Positions 52,962-62,809 of a stretch of 64,000 bases of DNA are shown here, piece by piece. Origin of the DNA: Mucilaginibacter cryoferens (GTDB taxonomy: Bacteria > Bacteroidota > Bacteroidia > Sphingobacteriales > Sphingobacteriaceae); assembly GCF_014205845.1 (NCBI RefSeq), contig NZ_JACHCR010000008.1, forward strand, positions 1-64,000, in the 5' to 3' direction. Both the position numbers and the translations under genes were made by a program. A model generated the notes under the pieces. That model did not search any database. It was not told the origin of the DNA and worked only from the letters and a program-made list of their open reading frames with translations. Positions within the stretch are counted from its first letter, which is position 1; every line of letters starts with the position of its first letter.

Positions 52962-53006
52962 AAACCGGATGAAACTTATATCCGGGGTTTGCATATTGTA
53001 TGGCTT
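52962..53006. repeat. Duplicated hairpin, copy 1
   Basis: AAACCGGATGAAACTTATATCCGGGG then TTTGCATATTGTAT. It matches copy 2 (53381-53427) at about 39 of 47 positions. The CCGGAT / ATCCGG arms form a small stem. Confidence 0.65.
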
Positions 53007-53074
53007 GTGTAATGTTTACCTGTCAGCGGGGCACACGCGACACGCCAGCAATGGGGGATCAAAAAAGCAGGGCT

Positions 53075-53257
53075 TTAAATGTATTTTAATATTAAATACA
53101 GACCTATCATTATGCTCATCAGCCCAGCCCCTAAGCCTCTTATATCCCAGCCCAATGAGTCTTGCTTCTTATTGGTGAAAATTTTTATTTGTTTTTTTGT
53201 AAGATAGACTCCGCAAATAATTAAAATAAATCCGCCGACTATGCTAAAATATTTCAT
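53075..53257 (-). CDS. Small two-helix membrane protein
   Basis: 60 residues. Helices FSIVGGFILIICGVYLT and GAGLMSIMIGLYLILKYI flank a basic loop TKKQIKIFTNKKQDSLGWDIRG. Looks like a conserved tiny membrane protein of Sphingobacteriaceae; function unknown. It sits between two copies of a hairpin repeat. Confidence 0.6.
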   Translation of the reverse strand: MKYFSIVGGFILIICGVYLTKKQIKIFTNKKQDSLGWDIRGLGAGLMSIMIGLYLILKYI

Positions 53258-53380
53258 TTTATATAGTGGTTGTCGAAAAAGTATTTTGCTTTCTTTTCAT
53301 TTTCCTTATTCTGCTCACTATTTTCTATAGTTGGGATTGTGACACGGCAGCGGCATTTTTTCAATTGTCTAAAAATACAA

Positions 53381-53427
53381 AATCCCGAATGAAACTTACA
53401 TCCGGGATTTGCATATCGTATACCTTG
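53381..53427. repeat. Duplicated hairpin, copy 2
   Basis: AATCCCGAATGAAACTTACATCCGGG then ATTTGCATATCGTAT, about 39 of 47 positions like copy 1. AAATCCCG / CGGGATTT arms give the stem. Confidence 0.65.
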
Positions 53428-53488
53428 CATACTGGCCACAAGGCAGGGACCTTGCGGCCCGCAAAAAACACTTGCGGTAGTTGGAGAT

Positions 53489-54280
53489 TTACTTTAATTG
53501 CGATTTATAAGCAGCTATCTTAAAATTACTGACAACCACCTTGGCCTTATTGTCTGCTTTAATAGGAGCACTAATGAAAAAATATTTCACCCTGTTTTTA
53601 TTAAACAGCAACTCATTAGCTACTTTGGTTTTATCAATGTAAACACGCACCCTATCGCCATCAACGGCAATGGAAACATGCATGATTTGATTGACATAGC
53701 TGACCAAGTCAAGCTTGGTAGACGCATCGAAATTTGTAGCGCTGCTGGCGATATTAACTTCATCGCCATTGAAATATCTTATACTAACTGCATTTATACC
53801 ACCAGCGTTATAAGCATCTGGTATATATTGGCTTACACTGTTATCTTTTGCAAAACCAAATGTAACGGGAGAAAGATCCACGGTTTTATCAGCAGAAGCA
53901 ACAATGTCAAATTCCATAGTGTATTTAGCTGGCAGCGAATGTGGATTGGCTAATTTATAAGAACAAAAATTTTGCAACACCAACCACTTACCATCAATAC
54001 CCGGCAATGATATTACCTTACCAAGCCCGTTTGATTTCCAGTTTTTGGGCATACTGCCAGCGGTGATACCGTTGAAATTATCTGAAAATATCACTGAATC
54101 GGCGGGAACAAAGTCAAAGGTAGAATCAATGATAGTTTTTTGAACTATTGTAGTAGCCTTAATTTTCTTGGCCTTTGTTCTATTTACTAAATTATTAAAC
54201 TGCGTTTTAGCTTCAATATGATGCACAAAAAATAATAATAACATTATTGAAGGAAATACTTTCAAAAAATTGTTTTTCAT
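53489..54280 (-). CDS. Exported lectin-fold-like hypothetical protein
   Basis: 263 residues, signal peptide (MKNNFLKVFPSIMLLLFFVH, ending EAK). Mature part: FSDNFNGITAGSMPKNWKSNGLGKV, then jelly-roll-like strands (YTMEFDIVASADK, MHVSIAVDGDRVRVYIDKTKV). This resembles the concanavalin-like N-domain of some Bacteroidota OmpA-type proteins. AT-rich compared with neighbours. No function assigned. Confidence 0.65.
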   Translation of the reverse strand: MKNNFLKVFPSIMLLLFFVHHIEAKTQFNNLVNRTKAKKIKATTIVQKTIIDSTFDFVPADSVIFSDNFNGITAGSMPKNWKSNGLGKVISLPGIDGKWLVLQNFCSYKLANPHSLPAKYTMEFDIVASADKTVDLSPVTFGFAKDNSVSQYIPDAYNAGGINAVSIRYFNGDEVNIASSATNFDASTKLDLVSYVNQIMHVSIAVDGDRVRVYIDKTKVANELLFNKNRVKYFFISAPIKADNKAKVVVSNFKIAAYKSQLK

Positions 54281-54524
54281 CAGGCTGATAAATGATATGT
54301 TTAATATTAAGGTTGCGATACACTCTTTTTTGTTGGACCACTATTGCTCAAAGATAAAATATATTTATTATTCTGATAAAAAGACCACACAAAGAAAGGG
54401 TAGCTCTACTACCGTAAGTGTTTTCCTTTCGCTGCCGCATGGCTCCGGCCTTGTGGCCCGTATGCTATGTGTACGCCATACCTTTAGGACACTATAGTTT
54501 TGGATCATCAATCCGGATAAACAA

Positions 54525-54554
54525 AAAGGACCGCTCTTTTCAGGGCGGTCCTTT
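54525..54554 (-). terminator. Terminator of the susCD operon
   Basis: On the minus strand AAAGGACCGC pairs with GCGGTCCTTT, followed by TTTTTGTTT. It is 30 nt after the last operon stop. Confidence 0.8.
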
Positions 54555-54583
54555 ACGTTTTATATTAAGTGATGTTCAGGGGC

Positions 54584-55831
54584 TTATTTCTTAAATAGTT
54601 TAATGTTAGTTACCTGAAAATAGCTGCCAGGATTGCCATTGCCCACAATGTTGCCTAAAAAGCCAATGGATACTACCTGTGGCGTGGTAAGCGTAAACGT
54701 AAACGTCCTGGTTTCTGTCGAATTTGGGGCTGTTGTACCTACAATCGCTCCATTATACAATGCCACACTCCCCAACGATTGAGATAGGTTGGCAAGAACA
54801 GGGATACCGTTTCCACCCGCTGCCGCGATGCAATAAACCGATGAATTAGCCTGCACCTCAGAATAAGCAGTAAACGAAACAATATAATCTCCGGCCGGCA
54901 GCGCGGATGAGGTTGGTTGATAAACTATCCCGTTTACAACAGGAGTATTGTTCCAGGTTTCCCAGTTAATGGCTCCGCCTGCATCTGAGGTGTAGCCACC
55001 GTTGGTGCCGTTGTCTTTATTCTTGGCAGCTGCATTGGTTATCCAGGGAGCTGCAAGAGTTCCCCACCTTCCGTCGTACGTAGCCCTTTGAAAAGGGCCG
55101 GTATTTGACAGGTAAATGCTGGTTACCTCGGCTTTTACGTTGTGGGTTTGAAAAGCAACACTAAATTTATCAATAGCAGTAGGGTTGGGCAAAAAGGTTG
55201 TATTGTAACTAATTGCATTGCCCGGTTGAAAATTGGGCAATGATGAAGTTAAACCTGTTGGAGTAGATGTAATTAGCGTATCATGTGCCTTACTAAACCT
55301 ATCTGTGTATTTAATTTCCATAGATACAAGTCCATCGTCGGCATTAACATCGGCCCAGGTAATTAACGCCGAGCCATCGGCTTGCATTTCGGCATTAGCT
55401 ATACCCCGGTTAAGGAGCGAGCTTTGGTATAAATCGCCGTATACATTGCCCGCCAAAGTAACCGGTATAGATATATGGCCCGCATTGTCATAAGTTCGGA
55501 TCTCGAAGCTCATTACACCTTCGGGCAAATTTGGTATCAATAATTTGGCGGTATCAACACCCGATGTACGGGTTACGGGTGTAACTATCGAATCCTGTTT
55601 GCTATTCCAATACACCGTGTATTTAACAATTTTAGGGTCGGATGTAAAAAGCCCTGTTAACAATACGCGGTTTTTACCTGAGAAAACCTGTACCGAATCC
55701 AATTTGCCCGGGTAAACAATAGGCCCGTTAGCTTCGTATTTCTTTTTGTAATCATCCATTTTAGTGCAGGCGCTCGTAACTAACGCTGCTAACACCAAAA
55801 GGTAGTATGATATAATTTTATAATGTTTCAT
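54584..55831 (-). CDS. Surface lipoprotein, DUF4998/DUF5013-like
   Basis: 415 residues; lipobox with Cys22 (LVTSAC). N-terminal half has DUF4998-like motifs (YPGKLDSVQVFSGKNRVLLTG, KYTVYWNSKQDS, IRTYDNAGHISIPVTL); the C-terminal half is a DUF5013-like jelly-roll (DYIVSFTAYSEV, YFQVTNIKLFKK). Probably a glycan-binding protein of the uptake locus. 37 nt after the preceding gene and last in the operon. Confidence 0.82.
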   Translation of the reverse strand: MKHYKIISYYLLVLAALVTSACTKMDDYKKKYEANGPIVYPGKLDSVQVFSGKNRVLLTGLFTSDPKIVKYTVYWNSKQDSIVTPVTRTSGVDTAKLLIPNLPEGVMSFEIRTYDNAGHISIPVTLAGNVYGDLYQSSLLNRGIANAEMQADGSALITWADVNADDGLVSMEIKYTDRFSKAHDTLITSTPTGLTSSLPNFQPGNAISYNTTFLPNPTAIDKFSVAFQTHNVKAEVTSIYLSNTGPFQRATYDGRWGTLAAPWITNAAAKNKDNGTNGGYTSDAGGAINWETWNNTPVVNGIVYQPTSSALPAGDYIVSFTAYSEVQANSSVYCIAAAGGNGIPVLANLSQSLGSVALYNGAIVGTTAPNSTETRTFTFTLTTPQVVSIGFLGNIVGNGNPGSYFQVTNIKLFKK

Positions 55832-55868
55832 AATTAAAATTTAATTGAAAAAAGCCTGTACGCATTTA

Positions 55869-57074
55869 CTACTTGCCGAATAAGGTAAACTCGCTGATAC
55901 TCATAAAGTATGATCCGGTCCAGTTGCGCAGGCTCCTGATACGGATATACCTATATGAAGTTGAGTTGGCCGGGAAATCGTACCCCCAGCCATTCTGGGC
56001 GTAGGTAAAGTCGGCAGTATTTTCCTGACCCGATGGCAAACCTGAAGGTTTTACCACATTGCAGGTAACCAATTTTGTCCATGAAGCATCCAAATTGCCG
56101 TTAATATTTGGCGTGTTTGATCCCCATATTTCAAAATCCCTTAAATTACCCCTTACATAATATACGTTCCCCACTTCAAGGAAAGGATTGAGTATAAAGC
56201 GACTCAATACCCTTTGTTTGCCTAAGTCAAACGTTACCATTTGCGGGCTACCGGCGCTTTCAACCGTGAAAAGACAATTTGGCCAGCCGCCGGTAAAGTT
56301 GCCATCCCAAATTTTGGTAATGTCGGTGTATGAATACAGGTTGGTAGCATCGCCTGGCAATACATAAGGCGACCAGTCGGCTTTCGAAAACTGCTCTTCG
56401 TAAAATGGCGTAAGTTTTAAAAACAACGTATCGGATGTATTTAAAAACCTATCCCGTACAAAAAAGGCATATTTACGTTCAATAGCCGGCTGCCCTCTTA
56501 CAGCGGCCTTAATTAAAATGCTGTTACTATAAATATTGTCCATCCCTTTTGATTGCACAAGCTGGCCGTTATTGGCCGTATCAACCAATGGTATTATGGC
56601 CAGGTTATCTTTAGTAAGGTTGTCGGCGGCAACGTTAAAACCACCAAAAGTAGCCGTTACCTTAAGCGATCGGAAGGTAAGTATATAGGGCGGTGTTAAA
56701 GGATTAACGGTAACAGAAACCGGTGCCGACACTTTTTCGCTGGAGTTTACGGCGTACAGTTTTACCACATGCGCCAGCGTATCGGCAAAGCCATCAACGG
56801 TAACATTATTGGTATAGCGCGATGCTATTACCTCGCGGGTTTTACCCGGCGAGGTTTCATATACTGCCTTCACATAAAAAAGGTCAGCATCGCCAGGCAG
56901 TGTATAAGTTAGGGTAGCCTGGCCGTTTAAGTTTTGTACCTGTACATTGGCAACTACCCCTGGCGCATTATTGTTGGTTATAGTGGGCTTATTAAGTGTT
57001 TCCTGCTTGCAGCCTGTGGCTATTACAGCTAATAGCCATATAGCAAAGGCAGCGCGTAATTTCATTGTTTCCAT
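55869..57074 (-). CDS. Surface lipoprotein, DUF4959/DUF5000/DUF5126-like
   Basis: About 401 residues from METMKLRAA; lipobox with Cys22 (ATGC). Domains: a fibronectin-like first part (TLTYTLPGDADLFYVKAVYET), a middle part, and a C-terminal discoidin-like DUF5000 (KIWDGNFTGGW ... VTFDLGKQRVLSRFILNP ... FEIWGS, FTLFGK). A longer in-frame ATG at 57113 overlaps the susD stop (TAATG), so the true start is uncertain. Glycan-binding partner of SusCD, inferred. Confidence 0.8.
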   Translation of the reverse strand: METMKLRAAFAIWLLAVIATGCKQETLNKPTITNNNAPGVVANVQVQNLNGQATLTYTLPGDADLFYVKAVYETSPGKTREVIASRYTNNVTVDGFADTLAHVVKLYAVNSSEKVSAPVSVTVNPLTPPYILTFRSLKVTATFGGFNVAADNLTKDNLAIIPLVDTANNGQLVQSKGMDNIYSNSILIKAAVRGQPAIERKYAFFVRDRFLNTSDTLFLKLTPFYEEQFSKADWSPYVLPGDATNLYSYTDITKIWDGNFTGGWPNCLFTVESAGSPQMVTFDLGKQRVLSRFILNPFLEVGNVYYVRGNLRDFEIWGSNTPNINGNLDASWTKLVTCNVVKPSGLPSGQENTADFTYAQNGWGYDFPANSTSYRYIRIRSLRNWTGSYFMSISEFTLFGK

Positions 57075-57112
57075 TTTAATGTTTTTATTGTTAAACATAT
57101 AGTTGCTGTACA

Positions 57113-59089
57113 TTACCAGTTAGGGTTTTGTACCAGGTTTTGGTTAACCAGCAAATCGCTTTCCTGTATTGGCCATAAGTAATCGCGCGGAATTACAAAA
57201 TGTCTGGGGTAAATAGTGCGCTCGCGGTAATACAACTCTGGCGAGTTTTCACTTATCGACCACCCTGTTACGTTGCCGTTAAGTTCAACACCAGCGGTTT
57301 TCCAGCGTAGCAAATCCCAAAAGCGGTGGCCTTCAAAGCAAAGTTCAAGCGCGCGCTCACGTTGAATAATGGAACGCATACCATCTTTGGTGGTGTATTT
57401 TGTTGGGTTGATGCTGTAATTTGTCCATGATTCCTGCACAGTAGGCAAGCCAGCCCTTGCACGTACCCGGTTAATATAAGTATATACATCAGCTACCGGG
57501 CCTTGTGCCTCATTCAAAGCTTCGGAGTAAAGCAAGTACAAATCGGCCAGGCGCATTTCGGGCCATGGGTAATTGATGTAAGTAACGGTTGCCCATTCAT
57601 AATGCCAGTTAAGCGCCTTTTTCATGTAAAAACCTGCAATAGGTATTGGCGACGATTGCCCTACTTCGGCACCGCGGGCTTTCATCCACCAGGTATTTTC
57701 GTCGGTTCTGGTTGGGCTATTAGCCATATACCATACGCCGCGGTCAAACCCTAAATCGGCATAATAACGTGGTTCCCTGTCAAAATTAAGCCTGGCGGTT
57801 GTCTCGCCTTCTTTTATGTTAAAGCGATCATCGTGTGTGCCAATTTTTAATTGTGCTATATTGCTAAAATCAAGTGTTTTATCTTCGTTAATGGGCACCC
57901 CATTTTTAGAATAAAACATTTTGGCCATTTTAATAGTTGGGCCAAGCAATGGGCGGTTTGCCGATTTTGCGGCATCAGCATTGTTAAAATCATACTGCCC
58001 CGCACACATCGACTGAAAGAATGAATTGGTGTTGATGTTGTTATTGGCAGTTAAGCCCCATATTAGTTCACTGGTCCATTTTTCGCTCATGGCATTCCTG
58101 ATGCTCATTTGCGTTATGGTAGTATCGCTAAGGTGGTTAGTTGGCGTTGGAAAATTGTATAACTGGATGTTTTGCGCCTCGCACAAATCAATAGCGGCTT
58201 TACAGGCATCCGCTGCAGTTTGCCATTTCTCGGCACTAAAAGCTGGGTTAAACAATTGTTCGCCATCTTTATTTTTAAAAACGTTATAATCGGGGTTACC
58301 ATTAAACAACGGGCTGGCGGCGGTTACCAATAACAAAGCCTTCATACTTAAAGCCACAGGTTTGGTAACACGGCCAAGCTCGCTCCCTTCGTTAAAAATA
58401 GTTAAGGGAAGTTTGGTTGCTGCCAGGTCATACAAATCAGCTATATATTTCACCACTTCATCAACCGGGCGGCGTTTTACCCTTACCTCGTCTATAGATG
58501 CATCAATAGGCAAATTTTTATCGATAATAGGTATTGGCCCATAGGCACGGAATAGTTGGAAATGATAAAAGGCTTTTAAAAACTGTGCTTCGGCTATCCA
58601 TCGTTCGCGCGTGTCTATGTCCAGATCGCGCACTTTGGTAAGATCGCTTACATTTTCAATAAACACGTTACAATCGCGGATGGCCTTATAATTACCAACT
58701 GCATCCCTGGTACCATTCATATAATTGGCAATAGGATCTGATGAGTTTTGGAAACCTCGTGGTAACTGTAGCACATTTGTTGAGCGTATGTGGTTTGCCG
58801 GGTCTTCTACCCAAACTTCGTCGCCGGCGGTAAGGCCAACGTTGTAAGTAGGGTCAACCTCGTTGGGCACATAAGAGTAACAGGTGAACAAATACTTTTC
58901 GGCCTCGGCTTTTGAAACAAATGCGTTTGCTATAGTCGATACGTTATCAGGAACAACATCCAGGAACGATTTTTTACATGACGATATAGGCAAGGCCACT
59001 ATAAAGGCAACCAACAAAAAGACCATCTTGCCACTTGTAAGGAGCATTGATATGGAATGCCTGATTTTTTGTATAAAATTTCTTTTCAT
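57113..59089 (-). CDS. RagB/SusD family outer-membrane glycan-binding lipoprotein
   Basis: 658 residues; lipobox ISSC, Cys38 (a later start at 59026 would make a more standard leader). SusD helical repeats and signature: LYSEALNEAQGPVADVYTYI, RAGLPTV, RERALELCFEGHRFWDLLRW. It caps the SusC barrel and binds the polymer. Directly follows susC (19-nt gap). Confidence 0.95.
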   Translation of the reverse strand: MKRNFIQKIRHSISMLLTSGKMVFLLVAFIVALPISSCKKSFLDVVPDNVSTIANAFVSKAEAEKYLFTCYSYVPNEVDPTYNVGLTAGDEVWVEDPANHIRSTNVLQLPRGFQNSSDPIANYMNGTRDAVGNYKAIRDCNVFIENVSDLTKVRDLDIDTRERWIAEAQFLKAFYHFQLFRAYGPIPIIDKNLPIDASIDEVRVKRRPVDEVVKYIADLYDLAATKLPLTIFNEGSELGRVTKPVALSMKALLLVTAASPLFNGNPDYNVFKNKDGEQLFNPAFSAEKWQTAADACKAAIDLCEAQNIQLYNFPTPTNHLSDTTITQMSIRNAMSEKWTSELIWGLTANNNINTNSFFQSMCAGQYDFNNADAAKSANRPLLGPTIKMAKMFYSKNGVPINEDKTLDFSNIAQLKIGTHDDRFNIKEGETTARLNFDREPRYYADLGFDRGVWYMANSPTRTDENTWWMKARGAEVGQSSPIPIAGFYMKKALNWHYEWATVTYINYPWPEMRLADLYLLYSEALNEAQGPVADVYTYINRVRARAGLPTVQESWTNYSINPTKYTTKDGMRSIIQRERALELCFEGHRFWDLLRWKTAGVELNGNVTGWSISENSPELYYRERTIYPRHFVIPRDYLWPIQESDLLVNQNLVQNPNW

Positions 59090-59108
59090 ATTAATAATTT
59101 GAAAGCTT

Positions 59109-62100
59109 TTAAAATTCTACTCTTAAGCCTAAGTTGAATACCTTTTGAATTGGATAACCCAATCCCGATGTTCCCATTTCGGGGTCCCACAGCTTAAAGC
59201 TGCTCAAGGTTAACAGGTTTAGGCCGTTTACATAAATACGCGCGCTATTCAAATGGATGCTTTTGAGTTGTTTTTTGTTGAAATTGTACCCTATTTCTGC
59301 CGATTTAAGGCGCAGGAACGAACCATCGCGCAACCACCACGTTGACGATTGGGTGTTGTTAAGCTGTATGTTGGTACTTAACCGTGGGTAAAAAGCGTAG
59401 GGGTTACGGTTGTCTTCAGACCAATGGTCGTTTGCTATGGAGCTTAACAGGCCGCTTTGGTTGCCGGTGTTGAGCCCGTTTGTTTGCAAGCCATTCACTA
59501 AATAAAAAGGCGAAATATCTGCCGAGTTGATAATAAATGATGAGCGGGCCGATCCCTGGAAGAAGGCGCTGATATCAAAGTTTTTATACCCTACAGAAAA
59601 ACCAAAGCCGTAAATAATTTCTGGTACCTGCGGGTAACCTATTGGCACTACATCCAAGCTTGATATTTTACCATCGCCGTTCATGTCACGGTATTTTATA
59701 TCGCCGGCTTTGTAATCGCCAAAACTTTGTACAGGCGAGTTGGCTACATCTTTATCATCAATAAACAAGCGCTCGGCCACAAGGCCATAAATCTGGCTTA
59801 AAGAGTTACCTACTTTGCTCAGGTATTGCAGGTTGGCCGGATAGATAGGCTCCTCATTCTTTAACAGCTTACTTTTAGCATAAGTAAGCGTACCGCGTGA
59901 TTGAATCCAGAAAGAATTGCTGAAATTTTTCTTGTAATCCATAGCGATATCAACGCCCTTACTTGATGTTTTGCCCGCGTTTGATGAGATATCGGCCTGC
60001 AGCCCCATGGAAGTAGGGATAGTACTTCTTACCATTAAAATATTATCCCGTTTATTCTGGTATGCGTCTAAGGTTAAGGTGAAGCTTTTTGCAAGGGTTA
60101 AATCCATACCTAAATTGGTTTGCCTCGATTGCTCCCAGGTAATGTTTTGGTTTTCATAACGGTTGGTAACAATACCGGGCCTGCTATAGGTATAATTGGT
60201 GCCAAACTGGCCATTGCTGCCATTGTTTAAATTAACATCAGACAGGTAAAAGAAACGATCATTGGCTGAACCTATCTGGTCATTTCCCACTAAACCGTAG
60301 GTAGCTCTGAATTTAAGATTATCAATAGTAGAAAGCAGGGGTTCAAAAAACTTTTCGTTTGATACTACCCAGCCTGCGCCCACTGAGGGGAAAAATCCAA
60401 AGCGATGGTTACTTGCAAAACGTTCGGAACCGTTGTAGCCGAAGTTAAATTCAAGCAGATACCGGTTGTCATAACCATAAGTAAACCTACCAGATACGCC
60501 CTGATTACGCGATGGCAGCGATAACTGCAACGTTGGTGCATTAGCGGTAAGATAATTACGCATAATGCCTATTAGCAAACCACTGATGGCGTGCTTTTCG
60601 GCAAAGGTACGATTGTAGTTTACCGCAGTTTCGATATAGGTAGTAGCATTGGATACGCTTCCACCCGGGCTATAAGTTAAATATTCGGTTGGGTTATTAC
60701 CTATGCTGCCGGTTTGCCCGTTATTAATTAATGTTAAACCATTAAATTGCCCGTTAACCACGTTTGATTGATAGTAATACGGGCTATACTGCCGTCCAAC
60801 TGAAAAGTATGAGTAGCGGGTTGTATACGCCATAACCCTTGCGGATAGGCCGTTGGTAATAAAATCGAATTTTTGATTTAAATTTAGCTGGGCCGTTAAC
60901 GTGCTGGTATTGGATGTTTGAAAACCCGAAAGAGATTGCGCATAAGGGTTAATATATAAACCACCGCCCGGGATAATGGCATTACCAAAAAGCGGGTGGT
61001 TTACATATGGCAATAAATTAGCCGGGTAAATAGCCGGAAACGCTACGGGATTGCTCCACAAGGCGTTCAAAAACGTGAAGCCACCACCATTTATTGGGCC
61101 ACGATAACTATCAAACTGACCTTTTAAGCTCACCACAGCTTCGGTAGTTTTGGTAAGGTTTAAGGTGGTATTTGATAAAATGGAATACGATTGCAGCTTA
61201 ATATTATTGCTGAAACTGTTGAGGTTGTTTTCTGCAAGGTTTCCGTTATCAATATTGTAGGTCATGGCTAAGTAGTACTTAGCTTTCTCCGTTCCGCCAT
61301 TGGCGTTCATATTGAACCTTTGGTTGCTGGTTTTGGTTTTTATAAGTTGTTTAATCCAGTTATTGCTTGGGTATAACAGTGGGTCATCTCCTTTTGCTGT
61401 GTGGTCAATTTTGTTTTGTGAGTAAGGGAGTATACCTAGTGCATTACGGGTAAGTACAGCCTCGTTGGCAAGCGTCATGTAGCTGATATTATCGGCTAAA
61501 TCAATATTTTTGATATTGGATGATGTTGAATTTTCGGCACGTACATTAAACCTAAGTGGGCCAATATCGCCCCGTTTGGTGGTTACCAGTATAACGCCAT
61601 TTGCACCGCGAGCCCCATATAATGAAGAAGCAGTAGCATCTTTTAATACCGAAAAACCAGCAATATCATCTGGCTGTAGCCGGGCAAGGTCTGTTGTTGT
61701 TGATTCAATACCGTCAATTAAAATCAGGGGGTCAACTTTACCGGCTCCAAATGTACCCACGCCGCGTATAAAAAACTGTGCGTTATCGGCTCCCGGTTCA
61801 CCGCTTCGCTGGTACGATATCATGCCAGGTACCACACCGGCAAGCATGGTGGTAAGGTTGCTTGATGGACCCTTAAGTTGTTTGGGGCTAATTGTAGTTA
61901 TAGAGCTTACCAAACTCGATTTTTTCTGGGTACCGTAGGCAACAACGGCAACCTCTTCAAGCGCGGTTTTATCGGTACCCATAGCTACGTCCACTATATA
62001 CACGCCGTTTACGGGCTGGTAGCTGATCAAATCAAACTCCTGTGTTTTAGAGCCTACAAAAGAGAACGTGATAATAGTTTTATCGGTTGTTTTAAGATTG

Positions 62101-62600
62101 ATGGAAAATTTACCATTAACATCAGATTGTGTACCCAGCTGGGTGCCTTTTACCTTTACACTTACACCGGGGAGGGTGAGGCCTTTGTCGTCGGTAACGG
62201 TTCCTTGTACAATTTTTTGAGGAGGCGGGGCCTGTACCTGTTCTTTTTTTGTGGCCGCCGGTACTGGTTTTTCAACGGCCACTTTTTCTATAACAATAAG
62301 TTGGTCGCGTAGTACATAGTGCAGATTTTTGCCTTTTAAAAGGTATGTAAAAACATCCTTTAAAGTAGCGTTGTCAAAATCAACAGTAACCAGTTCCTGG
62401 TCATTTAAAAGACTGTTGCTGTAAAAAACTGTTAAGCCTGTTTGTTTTTTGATAGATTGAAACACCTCGGCTACTGTAATATTAGCCTTTTTGAGTGTTA
62501 CAGGGGCGGGGTTTTGCGTTTGCGCGTAAGATAATTGCGCCCCCCATAAAAAAATAAAAACAGACAGTAGCAGCCGCCGGTAAAATAAAATTTTCTCCAT
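59109..62600 (-). CDS. SusC/RagA family TonB-linked outer membrane protein
   Basis: 1163 residues. Signal peptide ending SYAQ; an STN domain (residues about 40-105, ANITVAEVFQSIKKQTGL), then a carboxypeptidase-regulatory-like domain (IVQGTVTDDKGLTLPGVSV), plug (TLAGVVPGMISYQ-type region; SLYGARGANGVILVTTKRG) and a large barrel ending FNLGLRVEF. The STN domain indicates regulation through the FecR and a sigma factor. Imports the oligosaccharide using TonB energy. Confidence 0.95.
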   Translation of the reverse strand: MEKILFYRRLLLSVFIFLWGAQLSYAQTQNPAPVTLKKANITVAEVFQSIKKQTGLTVFYSNSLLNDQELVTVDFDNATLKDVFTYLLKGKNLHYVLRDQLIVIEKVAVEKPVPAATKKEQVQAPPPQKIVQGTVTDDKGLTLPGVSVKVKGTQLGTQSDVNGKFSINLKTTDKTIITFSFVGSKTQEFDLISYQPVNGVYIVDVAMGTDKTALEEVAVVAYGTQKKSSLVSSITTISPKQLKGPSSNLTTMLAGVVPGMISYQRSGEPGADNAQFFIRGVGTFGAGKVDPLILIDGIESTTTDLARLQPDDIAGFSVLKDATASSLYGARGANGVILVTTKRGDIGPLRFNVRAENSTSSNIKNIDLADNISYMTLANEAVLTRNALGILPYSQNKIDHTAKGDDPLLYPSNNWIKQLIKTKTSNQRFNMNANGGTEKAKYYLAMTYNIDNGNLAENNLNSFSNNIKLQSYSILSNTTLNLTKTTEAVVSLKGQFDSYRGPINGGGFTFLNALWSNPVAFPAIYPANLLPYVNHPLFGNAIIPGGGLYINPYAQSLSGFQTSNTSTLTAQLNLNQKFDFITNGLSARVMAYTTRYSYFSVGRQYSPYYYQSNVVNGQFNGLTLINNGQTGSIGNNPTEYLTYSPGGSVSNATTYIETAVNYNRTFAEKHAISGLLIGIMRNYLTANAPTLQLSLPSRNQGVSGRFTYGYDNRYLLEFNFGYNGSERFASNHRFGFFPSVGAGWVVSNEKFFEPLLSTIDNLKFRATYGLVGNDQIGSANDRFFYLSDVNLNNGSNGQFGTNYTYSRPGIVTNRYENQNITWEQSRQTNLGMDLTLAKSFTLTLDAYQNKRDNILMVRSTIPTSMGLQADISSNAGKTSSKGVDIAMDYKKNFSNSFWIQSRGTLTYAKSKLLKNEEPIYPANLQYLSKVGNSLSQIYGLVAERLFIDDKDVANSPVQSFGDYKAGDIKYRDMNGDGKISSLDVVPIGYPQVPEIIYGFGFSVGYKNFDISAFFQGSARSSFIINSADISPFYLVNGLQTNGLNTGNQSGLLSSIANDHWSEDNRNPYAFYPRLSTNIQLNNTQSSTWWLRDGSFLRLKSAEIGYNFNKKQLKSIHLNSARIYVNGLNLLTLSSFKLWDPEMGTSGLGYPIQKVFNLGLRVEF

Positions 62601-62732
62601 AGTTTATTGGTTTGTAATTGGTTTTTACTAAAGACCTGTTCTGGCAAAAACGGGTGAATGGAAATAAAAAAAGGTTTTGCTAAAACCGATAACTAAAAGA
62701 GAAAGAACCAGATGGCAGGTGTTAATCCATAA

Positions 62733-62763
62733 AAAAACCGGATTCAAAAGAATACCGGTTTTT
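62733..62763 (-). terminator. Terminator between fecR and susC
   Basis: AAAAACCG-GATTC with GAATACCGGTTTTT, one bulge, 4-nt loop. A/T tails on both sides. It suggests susC has its own, sigma-factor-dependent, promoter. Confidence 0.75.
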
Positions 62764-62809
62764 ATTAAATGATATATGCTTAGGTGATTTAATGGGAACG
62801 GGGATTGGG

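Noticed and set aside
54270..54497. 75-residue plus-strand frame
   Set aside because: Starts inside the opposite-strand exported protein and has no coherent features.
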